Assembly (NCBI GenBank): GCA_026983895.1
Contig: JALSTF010000219.1
Location: 1-8,178, forward strand
DNA from: Sulfurovum sp.
Lineage (GTDB): Bacteria; Campylobacterota; Campylobacteria; Campylobacterales; Sulfurovaceae
Reading direction: 5' to 3'
DNA length: 8,178 nt
Both the position numbers and the translations under genes were made by a program. This document shows, one piece after another, positions 1-6,740 of this stretch; the stretch's first letter is position 1; each line of letters begins with the position of its first letter. The notes below the pieces were generated by a model that saw only the letters and a list, made by a program, of their open reading frames with translations, did not search any database and was not told the DNA's origin.

Positions 1-989
1 CACCCCACAAAGTGAAAGTGAAAGGAAAAACCTATGAAGCGGAACATATTGTCATAGGCACGGGCTCTTCCCTTTTCATTCCCGAAGGCATCGCCTATGA
101 CGGGGAACAGATCATCAGCAGCGACGAAGTACTTGAAATGAAAAGCCTTCCCAAAAATATCGCCATTTACGGTGATGGACCTATCGGGCGGGAAATGGCA
201 AGCTTTTTTGCTTCCAGTAAAGTCAAAACGACACTCATCTCAAGACATGAAGGCCTGCTTAAAGGGGCACACCCTCTCATTACAGAAGGGATGCGCGCAC
301 AGACGGAAAAACTGGGGATAGAACATTTGAGGAACCATCCTGTCGCTAAGGCACATGCGACCCAAAGGGGTGTGCATATCACCTTTGAGGACGGCACATC
401 CAAATACTTCGACAAGCTGCTTGTCGCTACAGGGCGGAAGCCCAATACCGATGTTATTGCCACGGATGAAGTCAAAGTCAAACGCGGTATCGTGACCGAC
501 AGCAGCTACGAGACGACACTTTCCCAACACTATGCCATCGGTGACTGCAACGGGAAACTGCAGTTGGCGCATGCGGCAAGGGCACAGGCACTCTATGTCA
601 CACAGAAGATACTGGGCAAAGCACCTGCAACCCTGAACCTCTCACATGTGGTTCGCTTCATCCATACCCTTCCCATGAGCTATGCCTCCGTGGGCAAAAC
701 AAAACAGATACTGGAGAGCCAGAAAACCGCGTTTAAAGAAAGTATCGTCACACTGAACCACTTCACTGCCTCGGCCTTTCACGATGCCTCACGCGGTGTT
801 ATGGTCGCCTATGCCGACAGCGAAGGATTCATTCTCGGCGCGGAGATCCTTGCCCCCGATGCCGAAGAGCTCATTGCCCCGGTGGCCATGGCATTGGCCG
901 GAGAGATGGATGCCCCACTGGCACAACGCACCATCATGGCACACCCTACTTTCAGCGAAGCGTTGGAGAGAAGCTGGTTTAAACTCTGA
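1..989 (+). CDS. NAD(P)/FAD-dependent disulfide oxidoreductase, Lpd/glutathione reductase type (5' partial)
   Basis: The frame is open to the left edge (first whole codon at base 3), so the GTG at 12 is not the true start and the N-terminal FAD domain with its CxxxxC redox pair lies outside the window. Counting from the Val at base 12, the visible part holds the end of the FAD domain (IGTGS, about 15-19), a second Rossmann fold for NAD(P) with GDGPIG at 54-59, ATGRKPNTD at 139-147, and the FAD-binding AIGDCNGKLQLAHAA at 175-189. The C-terminal dimerisation domain ends in HPTFSE, with the His-Glu pair (about 311 and 316) that acts as proton relay in dihydrolipoamide dehydrogenase and glutathione reductase. 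The LISRHEG after the second fold puts Arg-His where glutathione reductase contacts the NADPH phosphate, which hints at NADPH; this is tentative. There is no Cys-Cys tail, which argues against mercuric reductase. Substrate cannot be settled without the N-terminus. The protein is cytoplasmic by family. The frame ends with TGA at 987-989, 95 nt before moeA, with no clear terminator between. Confidence 0.9.
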   Translation, partial: PHKVKVKGKTYEAEHIVIGTGSSLFIPEGIAYDGEQIISSDEVLEMKSLPKNIAIYGDGPIGREMASFFASSKVKTTLISRHEGLLKGAHPLITEGMRAQTEKLGIEHLRNHPVAKAHATQRGVHITFEDGTSKYFDKLLVATGRKPNTDVIATDEVKVKRGIVTDSSYETTLSQHYAIGDCNGKLQLAHAARAQALYVTQKILGKAPATLNLSHVVRFIHTLPMSYASVGKTKQILESQKTAFKESIVTLNHFTASAFHDASRGVMVAYADSEGFILGAEILAPDAEELIAPVAMALAGEMDAPLAQRTIMAHPTFSEALERSWFKL

Positions 990-1010
990 TATTTCCCAGT
1001 CAAAGCCTTC

Positions 1011-1035
1011 CTTTTTAGTTCTTATTCGATAAAAT
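1011..1035 (+). promoter_or_regulatory. possible moeA promoter
   Basis: A T-rich run from 1011 is followed by TAAAAT (1030-1035), one mismatch from the -10 consensus. No good -35 hexamer is present. Campylobacterota housekeeping promoters often have T-rich periodic sequence in its place, so the layout is plausible. Transcription would begin near 1042, giving a leader of about 43 nt before the moeA start. The alternative is read-through from the oxidoreductase gene upstream. Confidence 0.35.
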
Positions 1036-1084
1036 ATCCTCATTTCAGGTAGAAAATCCTGATGCAACACAAGGAAGAAAGCAT

Positions 1085-2320
1085 ATGACACAATTAGATA
1101 TATTGTCCTTTTTAGAGGCACAGAAGAAGACACAGGAAGCATGTAAAAGTACAGAAATGACAGAGACTGTACTGATTGAAAATCTACTGAACCGTGTGAT
1201 AGCAGAAGATATCGTTGTACAAAAGAATCTGCCTTCTTTCGACAACTCTGCTATGGATGGCTTTGCCTTCCGCTACAGTGAGCGCGGCCAGACCCTCAAG
1301 GTAAAAACAGCCATCTTCGCGGGAGACAAGCCACACGCACAGCTTGATGAAGGCGAATGCTACAAGATCATGACCGGTGCCCAGGTCCCTTCCGATGCCG
1401 ACACTATCGTTCCCATCGAAGATTGTCCCATGGTCACAGAGACGGAAGTGAGCATTCCGGAAAATATCAAACAGGGCAATGCTTTCAGGTCCAAAGGCGA
1501 AGAACAGAAAGAGGGGCATACCCTTTTTGAACGTGGCGACTTCATGACCCCCGCCCATATCGCCCTGCTCTCTGCACAGGGCATCATGGCAGCCAGCGTC
1601 TACAAACCGCTGCAGATCGCCGTTCTCTCTACCGGTGACGAGATACGCGAACCCTGGGAACAGGCAAGCGAGGATGAGATCTACAACGCCAATGCTTTCG
1701 CCATCACCGCACTGCTGAAAAAATACGGTTTTTCTCCTACCTATGCCGGTGCCATCCCTGACCGTCTCGAAAAAACCGTTGATTGTATTGCAGGGCTTAC
1801 ATCCTATGATGTCATCATCACTACCGGAGGGATCTCTATGGGGGATGCAGATTTTCTCGAAGAAGCTTTTAAAAAGAATGGGCTGAATGCACTCTTCCAC
1901 GGTGTCAACGTCAAACCGGGACGACCGACCATGATGGGAACGATGGGCAGTACTTTCGTCATGGCAATGCCCGGAAACCCGCTCACAGCTATGATAAATA
2001 CTTTCCTGCTCTCCTTGCCTGTTCTTTTTAAAATGCAGGGAAACAAACGCTATGCACACCCTTATATTTATGCTGAAAACAAACATCTTTTTAAAATGCG
2101 CCCGGGAAAAAGCAACATAGTGCTTGGCACGGTTGAGAATGGGGAATTCTATGTCACACGCAATAACAAATACGGCTCAGGGATGCTCACGCCTATTGTA
2201 GAGAGTAATGCACTGGCTGTTTTCAATGAAAGTATTTCAAGTATTGAAGGGGGAGAGAGGATAAAAGTCATCCTTTTTGACACACTTCCATTAAGCAAAC
2301 CGAATCAATTTATCAATTGA
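1085..2320 (+). CDS. moeA: molybdopterin molybdenumtransferase MoeA
   Basis: 411 aa, the usual length for MoeA. The enzyme inserts molybdate into adenylylated molybdopterin (MPT-AMP) to give active molybdenum cofactor in the cytoplasm. Recognisable blocks are PSFDNSAMDGFA (50-61), MTGAQVPSDADTIVP (96-110), STGDE (182-186), TTGGISMGDADF (246-257), KPGRP (277-281) and MPGNP (295-299). The last three mark the MogA-like catalytic and nucleotide-binding domain III, followed by the small beta-barrel domain IV to the C-terminus. The ATG at 1085 is supported by AAGGA at 1071-1075, nine bases upstream. The gene converges with selB, and the two coding ends overlap by 8 nt (2313-2320). Its placement beside the selenocysteine genes makes sense if the cell has a Mo/Sec formate dehydrogenase, but no such gene is in the window. 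Confidence 0.96.
   Translation: MTQLDILSFLEAQKKTQEACKSTEMTETVLIENLLNRVIAEDIVVQKNLPSFDNSAMDGFAFRYSERGQTLKVKTAIFAGDKPHAQLDEGECYKIMTGAQVPSDADTIVPIEDCPMVTETEVSIPENIKQGNAFRSKGEEQKEGHTLFERGDFMTPAHIALLSAQGIMAASVYKPLQIAVLSTGDEIREPWEQASEDEIYNANAFAITALLKKYGFSPTYAGAIPDRLEKTVDCIAGLTSYDVIITTGGISMGDADFLEEAFKKNGLNALFHGVNVKPGRPTMMGTMGSTFVMAMPGNPLTAMINTFLLSLPVLFKMQGNKRYAHPYIYAENKHLFKMRPGKSNIVLGTVENGEFYVTRNNKYGSGMLTPIVESNALAVFNESISSIEGGERIKVILFDTLPLSKPNQFIN
2305..2320. repeat. inverted repeat spanning both stop codons of moeA and selB
   Basis: Perfect 6-bp arms TCAATT (2305-2310) and AATTGA (2315-2320) are separated by TATC. The palindrome contains the moeA stop (TGA 2318-2320) and the selB stop (TGA on the minus strand, 2315-2313). 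The stem is AT-rich and has no T-tract on either side, so it is not a convincing intrinsic terminator. It may be only a consequence of the two overlapping stops. Confidence 0.5.
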
Positions 2321-4148
2321 AATACCTTCGTCTGTTCCCCTCTTTAAGAATGTCCGAAAAGCTGTCCAGGTACTCCAGATAGGCGATCAGGTATTTCCGG
2401 CTCAGGGGAATATGCTCTTTGAAGTTCTTTATATCGATGTACCCTTCCTGCTCTATGATCTTTCGCATTCGCAAGATGATCTTTGAGAGGCTTTGGGTGT
2501 GGATGAAAAGGTTGTGCTGCAGCCTGACCGCCTCTTTTTGGCTGCAGAGCGATAAAAGTATCTTCTCTCCCGCTCTCCTGTCCATATCGAGCGTATCAAA
2601 AATGTTGGCAGGGGCAGAAGGCGTAATGTCGTCTTTCTTCAGCCTGAGCAATACACGTTCTTTCAGCACAGATACAAGATCCTCTTTCATCTGCGCACTG
2701 GCATAAAGGTTTTTCTCTTCACGCAAAACCCCCTGCTTTTCCAGCCCCTTCAAGGCTGAATCTATCAAACCTTCACTTGCCCACGGCAGTCTCAGGTTCA
2801 AAGAAGAGACCGAAAGCAGTGCATAAGGGTTTTTCCTGTAAATGTCCCCGATATGCTCCACCAGCTCCTTCTGTGTCTTGAGAGGATAGACAATAAGTGC
2901 CTTCTCATCCACAAAAACATTTTCCAGCAGGTCTGCCTGGGCAAGCGCCTCTACCTGCGAAAGACCGAAACGCTGTACTGAGGAGACCATCCCAAGCCCG
3001 TGTTTATGCGCTTCGAGCAGGATGCCATAGGCTTTTGGAATGTCTTTCCGGTCCAGCGCTTCCAAAAGATGCTCTTTCTGCTTTTTGCGAAGAGGGTCGG
3101 CAACGGGACACAACACGGTCGCCCCCGCTACTGTTCTGTTGCCTTCCCGGAGTATCATTCTCTCACCGTAGATCGCAAAAATATCTTTCAACGCATGCAG
3201 GGTGGCAAACCCCTTTCCCTTTTCTCCCTGCAGTGCATATAATGTGACTTTGGCTTCCAGGCGTTTTGCGCCGATGTAGATCGTGTAGGTCCTGTCATGC
3301 TGCAGCGGCCTCTTCTTCGAAAGATCCTCATAGACCACGTCGATCTGCCTGAAACCTCTGAGGTATCCTTTCGGGCTTATCAAGTCACCCTTGCGGATCT
3401 TCTTTGCATCCGTGCCGGCAAGATTCAAGGCTACGCGTTCCGAAACCTGTGCCTCCTGCACATTCTCTCCGTGCACCTGCATCCCCTTGAGTCTGCATGC
3501 TGCCGCAGAGTCGCAAACGATCAGTTTGTCATCGAGACGAACAGCTTTCCCCAGTACCGTCCCTGTTACGACCATACCTACACCTTTGAGCGTGAATACC
3601 CTGTCCGCATAGAGCCTGAAGAAATGTCCTTCCGTTCTGGGCATGCTCTGCACAGCAAAAAGTCTCTCTCTCAAACGCCCTATGCTCATTTCATCGTAAA
3701 TGGAGACACTCAGGGTATCATGAAGATGCAGGCCGAAAGAGGCCACATCTTCTGCGATCTCTTTAATCCGTGCATCGAGTGTATCTTCTGCGATCAGGTC
3801 CTTCTTCGTCACAGCCAGTATCGCTTCTTTTATCCCCAGCAGCCTGAGTATCTGGAGATGCTCCACGGTCTGTGGCATGACCCCCTCGACAGCAGAGACG
3901 ACAATGAGCACCATATCGAACCCAAAGGCACCGGAGATCATCGTTTTGACCAGTGTTTCATGTCCGGGAACATCGATGAAAGAGAGCTGCTTCCCCTCTT
4001 TTTGCATATGGGAAAAACTCAGGTCTATGGTGATCCCCCGTTTCTTCTCCTCTTTGAGCGTATCACCTTCAAAACCGTTCAATGCCCTGACAAGTGCTGT
4101 TTTTCCATGGTCCACATGGCCGCAGGTGCCTATGATGAAACCAGACAT
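2313..4148 (-). CDS. selB: selenocysteine-specific elongation factor SelB
   Basis: 611 aa, very close to E. coli SelB (614). SelB is a GTPase that carries Sec-tRNA-Sec to ribosomes halted at UGA and recognises the SECIS hairpin in the mRNA. The GTPase motifs are in order: GHVDHGKT (10-17), RGITID (37-42), DVPGH (59-63) and TKKD (114-117). These are followed by EF-Tu-like beta-barrel domains II and III. The C-terminal third (roughly 370-611) is alpha-rich and corresponds to the tandem winged helices that bind SECIS RNA. The last of these ends in a basic GNRRRYFN tail. The ATG at 4148 lies inside the selA 3' end: the genes overlap by 19 nt in different frames, so translation is probably coupled. 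A weak AGGG lies 7 nt upstream of the start. The 3' end overlaps moeA by 8 nt. No frameshift or missing motif is seen. Confidence 0.97.
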   Translation of the reverse strand: MSGFIIGTCGHVDHGKTALVRALNGFEGDTLKEEKKRGITIDLSFSHMQKEGKQLSFIDVPGHETLVKTMISGAFGFDMVLIVVSAVEGVMPQTVEHLQILRLLGIKEAILAVTKKDLIAEDTLDARIKEIAEDVASFGLHLHDTLSVSIYDEMSIGRLRERLFAVQSMPRTEGHFFRLYADRVFTLKGVGMVVTGTVLGKAVRLDDKLIVCDSAAACRLKGMQVHGENVQEAQVSERVALNLAGTDAKKIRKGDLISPKGYLRGFRQIDVVYEDLSKKRPLQHDRTYTIYIGAKRLEAKVTLYALQGEKGKGFATLHALKDIFAIYGERMILREGNRTVAGATVLCPVADPLRKKQKEHLLEALDRKDIPKAYGILLEAHKHGLGMVSSVQRFGLSQVEALAQADLLENVFVDEKALIVYPLKTQKELVEHIGDIYRKNPYALLSVSSLNLRLPWASEGLIDSALKGLEKQGVLREEKNLYASAQMKEDLVSVLKERVLLRLKKDDITPSAPANIFDTLDMDRRAGEKILLSLCSQKEAVRLQHNLFIHTQSLSKIILRMRKIIEQEGYIDIKNFKEHIPLSRKYLIAYLEYLDSFSDILKEGNRRRYFN

Positions 4149-5488
4149 ACTGCCGCCCTGGCGATCTCATCGAACTCTTCGGGACGTATCGTACGAAGAT
4201 CGAGCAAAAAATGCCCGTGTTCTATTCGCCCAATGACCTTCTCATCCCTGAAAGCTTTTTCCAGCCTGTTGGGGCTCCACTTCCCCATTTTCACTGCCAG
4301 TGCCACAGAAGGGATCTTCCGGTTGGGGGTGGAACCGCCGCCGATCACCGTCTGCGTTTCCACGATCTCGCATTCGAGTACACCTTCCAGTTTTGCACGG
4401 AGTGTTTCAGCCTTCTGCCGCAATACCTCCACCTCATCAAAAAGCATTTTCAGTGTCGGTATTTTATCAAATTCCCCAAGAAGCATCGTCTTGATATCTT
4501 CCGCCAAAATGGCAAGCGTGACTTTGTCCACACGCAGCATACGCAGAAGCTGATTTTTCTTCAGTCTGGCGATCAGTTCACGTTTCCCTACGATGATCCC
4601 AGCCTGGACCGATCCGAAGAGCTTGTCGGCAGAAAAACTCAGCAGGGAAGGTGCATCCTTCATGATCTCCGGCAGTGTATGCTCCGTATGGGCAAGGCCA
4701 TAGGGCAGATCAACGATATGGCCGCTGCCCAGGTCATAATAGTCTGTCAGTCCATGCTGTTTGGCAAGCTTGTGTATTTCATGAAAGGGCACTTCGGCGG
4801 TAAAGCCCTCGATACTGTAGTTAGATTTGTGTACTTTCATCAATAGGCGTGTACGCTCTGTAACAGCCTCCTCATAATCCCTCAAATGCGTCTTGTTCGT
4901 TGCCCCTACTTCAACCATTTTGGCTCCGGAATGCTTCATCACTTCAGGGATGCGGAAACTCCCGCCGATCTCCACCAGTTCCCCGCGACTGACAACCACT
5001 TCTTTGCGTTTGGCAAAGGTGTTGAGTACCAGAAAGACTGCAGCGGCATTGTTGTTGACCACCAGCACATCCTCACAGCCGAGCAGCGCGTTCATCAGTG
5101 TAGAAATATGGGAGTAGCGCTCCCCTCTTTTTCCCTTTGCAAGGTCGTATTCCAGGTTATTGTAGGAAGTGGCGACTGCTTTGGCCTTTTCAAAACTCTC
5201 AGGGTCGATCAAACTCCGCCCCAGATTGGTATGGACGATCACACCCGTAGCATTGATTACTTTCTGCAAAGAGGGTGTCATGATCGCATCGTAGCGTTCT
5301 TTGATCTCTTCAGCCAATACATTTTCATCGACCCTTTCCGTATTTCCCGAAAGGATCGACCTGCGCAGCGCTTCAAAATATTCTCTGACGATCGGCAGCA
5401 ATACTTTGGAGGAGTATCCGTTAAAGAGAGGATGGGCGATAAATATATCGACTTTGGGGATGGCACGCAGAAGATCCTGTTTTGACAC
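4130..5488 (-). CDS. selA: L-seryl-tRNA(Sec) selenium transferase SelA
   Basis: 452 aa (E. coli SelA is 463). This PLP enzyme, a decamer in E. coli, converts Ser-tRNA-Sec to Sec-tRNA-Sec using selenophosphate. The N-terminal tRNA-binding region (1-65) is followed by the conserved NATGVIVHTNLGRSLI (79-94), the PLP-fold core, YYDLGSG (250-256), and SFSADKLFGSVQAG (284-297), in which Lys289 is the expected PLP Schiff-base lysine (Lys295 in E. coli). The start is GTG at 5488, supported by AGAGG (5500-5496) with a 7-nt spacer, so a GTG start is preferred over internal candidates. It lies downstream of selD on the same strand across a 155-nt gap that holds selC on the opposite strand. Its end overlaps selB by 19 nt. 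The tight coupling with selB says the two are made together. Confidence 0.97.
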   Translation of the reverse strand: MSKQDLLRAIPKVDIFIAHPLFNGYSSKVLLPIVREYFEALRRSILSGNTERVDENVLAEEIKERYDAIMTPSLQKVINATGVIVHTNLGRSLIDPESFEKAKAVATSYNNLEYDLAKGKRGERYSHISTLMNALLGCEDVLVVNNNAAAVFLVLNTFAKRKEVVVSRGELVEIGGSFRIPEVMKHSGAKMVEVGATNKTHLRDYEEAVTERTRLLMKVHKSNYSIEGFTAEVPFHEIHKLAKQHGLTDYYDLGSGHIVDLPYGLAHTEHTLPEIMKDAPSLLSFSADKLFGSVQAGIIVGKRELIARLKKNQLLRMLRVDKVTLAILAEDIKTMLLGEFDKIPTLKMLFDEVEVLRQKAETLRAKLEGVLECEIVETQTVIGGGSTPNRKIPSVALAVKMGKWSPNRLEKAFRDEKVIGRIEHGHFLLDLRTIRPEEFDEIARAAVCLVSS

Positions 5489-5491
5489 CTG

Positions 5492-5521
5492 TTTACCTCT
5501 TTTACTTTTTCATGCTACAAT
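5492..5521 (+). promoter_or_regulatory. probable selC promoter with extended -10
   Basis: The sequence TGC-TACAAT (5513-5521) is a good extended -10 element: TACAAT is one mismatch from TATAAT and is preceded by TGn. A loose -35 match, TTTACC (5492-5497), lies 18 nt upstream, and the region between is T-rich. The predicted start, near 5528, is a few bases before the tRNA 5' end at 5534. The -35 shares bases with the selA ribosome site on the other strand. Confidence 0.55.
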
Positions 5522-5533
5522 GCCGTCGGACAT

Positions 5534-5634
5534 TGGGGGAGATGTGATCCTGGTGGACACCGCGGGCTTCAAACCCGTTCGGGGGCTTTTGTGCAAAACG
5601 CCCCGGCAGGTTCGATCCCTGCCTCCTCTCGCCA
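5534..5634 (+). tRNA. selC: tRNA-Sec (anticodon UCA)
   Basis: Reads UGA as selenocysteine. SerRS charges it with serine, which SelA then converts. The anticodon stem is GCGGG (5562-5566) / CCCGT (5574-5578), with a CTTCAAA loop whose anticodon TCA is at 5569-5571. The long variable arm (5582-5604) has GGGGC/GCCCC, a bulged C, then TTTT/AAAA closed by GTGC. The T arm is GCAGG-TTCGATC-CCTGC (5606-5622). The acceptor 3' strand is 5623-5630, followed by discriminator G5631 and an encoded CCA (5632-5634). The 8+5 bp acceptor/T stack, extended D stem with a 4-nt TGGT loop, and long variable arm are the hallmarks of bacterial tRNA-Sec. Oddities: in the 8-bp register the first pair is T5534 against C5630 (a mismatch), two further acceptor pairs are G-U, and the D stem (5544-5560) needs a bulged A5547. 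The 5' end could therefore be 5535 with a 7-bp acceptor. Confidence 0.93.
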
Positions 5635-5643
5635 GAGCAGGAT

Positions 5644-6678
5644 TTAAAAAACGATAATATCCTTCTCGCCTTTGGGCTCTACCCTGCCGATGATCCTCGC
5701 ATATCCGTAAGTACTCTCTTCTAGACGTTTCATGTACTCTTGTGCATCTTTTTCATTCATGGCAACCAGCAGTCCGCCGGAAGTTTGGGCATCGCAGAGC
5801 AGGGTCTGCATCAAGTCATCATCCGTACGGTATGCCACCCTCTCCTCAACATGCTTGCGGTTGCGGCGGCTTCCGCCGGGAATGACATCCTGCTTTGCCA
5901 TAGCGAATGCATCTTCCAGAACCGGTACGGCACTGCTGTCCAGATGAAAAGAGATCGCATCATTCATGCACTCCAGAGCATGTCCCAGAAGGCCAAAACC
6001 GGTAACGTCCGTACAGGCGCTGACATCGTACTCACGCATGATGCGTGAAGGAATGTAGTTGAGCGTCTGCATCACCCTCGCCGCTTCTTCCATGCTCTTT
6101 TCTCCAAGCAGATCGCGTTTGATCGCTGTGGAGAGGATACCCGTCCCCAGCGGTTTGGTCAGGATGAGTACATGGCCTATCTTCGCCGTGTTGTTCTGCA
6201 CGATCCGCTTTGGATGAATAAGCCCTGTCACCGAAAGGCCGTAGTACATTTCCGGCGATTCAATGGTATGCCCGCCCATCAGCACCCCGCCGCACTCCTT
6301 GATCTTCTCATCACCGCCGTGCAGTATCTCTCCCAGGGCTTCCCCGGGAAGGTTGCACTTATCAAAACCGACGATGTTGAGCGCCGTTTTGACATCCGCG
6401 CCCATGGCAAAGACATCGGAGAGTGCATTGGCCGCGGCGATCTTTCCATAGACATAGGGGTCATCCACCACAGGGGTGATGAAATCCAGCGTCTGTACGA
6501 TCGCCTGTTCGTCATTGATACGGAACACCGAAGCATCTTCACTGTTCTCAAAGCCTACAAGCAGGTCTTCACTGTCGGAACCGAGCCCGCAAAGGGTATG
6601 TTTGAGGTCCTCCGGACCCATCTTTGCAGCTCAACCGGCAGCCTGAACGAACTTGGTCAGTCTGTAATCGTTATTCAC
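5644..6678 (-). CDS. selD: selenophosphate synthetase SelD, itself a selenoprotein (Sec at residue 16)
   Basis: Makes selenophosphate, the selenium donor for SelA, from selenide and ATP. Full length is 344 aa (E. coli SelD 347) when the in-frame TGA at 6633-6631 is read as Sec. The N-terminus is MNNDYRLTKFVQAAG-Sec16-AAK19, which aligns with the catalytic Cys17 and Lys20 of the E. coli enzyme. Further conserved parts are DFITP (65-69), NALSDVFAMG (84-93, with metal-binding Asp88), GGHTIE (135-140) and ACTDVTGFGLLGH (221-233, Asp224 a metal ligand). The GTG start at 6678 follows GAGG (6687-6684) by 5 nt, with an in-frame TAA just upstream (6696-6694). The only other reading, ATG at 6621, would lose the active-site residues. 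The stop at 5646-5644 is 9 nt from the selC CCA end. The 62-nt AT-rich gap to the upstream DUF481 gene shows no convincing promoter or terminator, so co-transcription with that gene cannot be excluded. Confidence 0.95.
6587..6633 (-). promoter_or_regulatory. bacterial SECIS element of selD with its UGA(Sec) codon
   Basis: The UGA is at 6633-6631. An upper hairpin GGTCC (6618-6614) / GGACC (6610-6606) is closed by a GGA loop, or by CGGAG if the last pair opens. The loop starts 18 nt after the UGA, where the GG of the E. coli fdhF SECIS apical loop also falls. A lower stem of 8 bp pairs 6629-6622 (CTGCAAAG) with 6594-6587 (CTTTGCGG), including one G-U pair, separated from the upper hairpin by an asymmetric internal loop. 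This was folded by hand. It lies inside the coding region, as bacterial SECIS elements do, and is the expected SelB docking site. Confidence 0.75.
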
Positions 6679-6740
6679 TTTTACCTCACAATATTAATCT
6701 ATTTACAGAAGTATTTTACTCTTTTTTGCTAACAGAGGGG

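Noticed and set aside
1184..2086. 300-codon minus-strand open frame inside moeA
   Set aside because: It is antisense to well-conserved MoeA motifs, has no ribosome site that I can support and no recognisable family.
2319..2397. Distant inverted repeat GAAATACC / GGTATTTC as a moeA terminator
   Set aside because: The arms are over 60 nt apart, lie inside the selB coding region, and are not followed by a T-tract. Chance is the simpler reading.
3297..4553. 418-codon plus-strand open frame across selB and selA
   Set aside because: It lies antisense to two genes with complete family motifs and crosses their junction. Its translation is rich in Cys, His and Arg with no recognisable domain, typical of a shadow frame.
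5618..5641. CCTGC/GCAGG and CTCT/AGAG hairpins at the selC 3' end as a terminator
   Set aside because: They use bases of the T arm, acceptor and CCA of the tRNA and are followed by ATTTAAAA rather than a T-tract. They may matter for 3' processing but are not supported as a terminator.
5301..5657. 118-codon plus-strand open frame covering selC
   Set aside because: It runs through the tRNA-Sec gene and the start of selA. The tRNA fold fully explains the sequence from 5534 to 5634.
5644..6621. selD starting at ATG 6621 as a 325-aa protein
   Set aside because: This start would omit the catalytic Sec/Cys and the conserved Lys. The codons upstream of the TGA match SelD and carry a ribosome site.
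6172..6732. 186-codon plus-strand open frame antisense to selD and its leader
   Set aside because: It is a shadow of selD, and the conserved SelD motifs are all on the minus strand.
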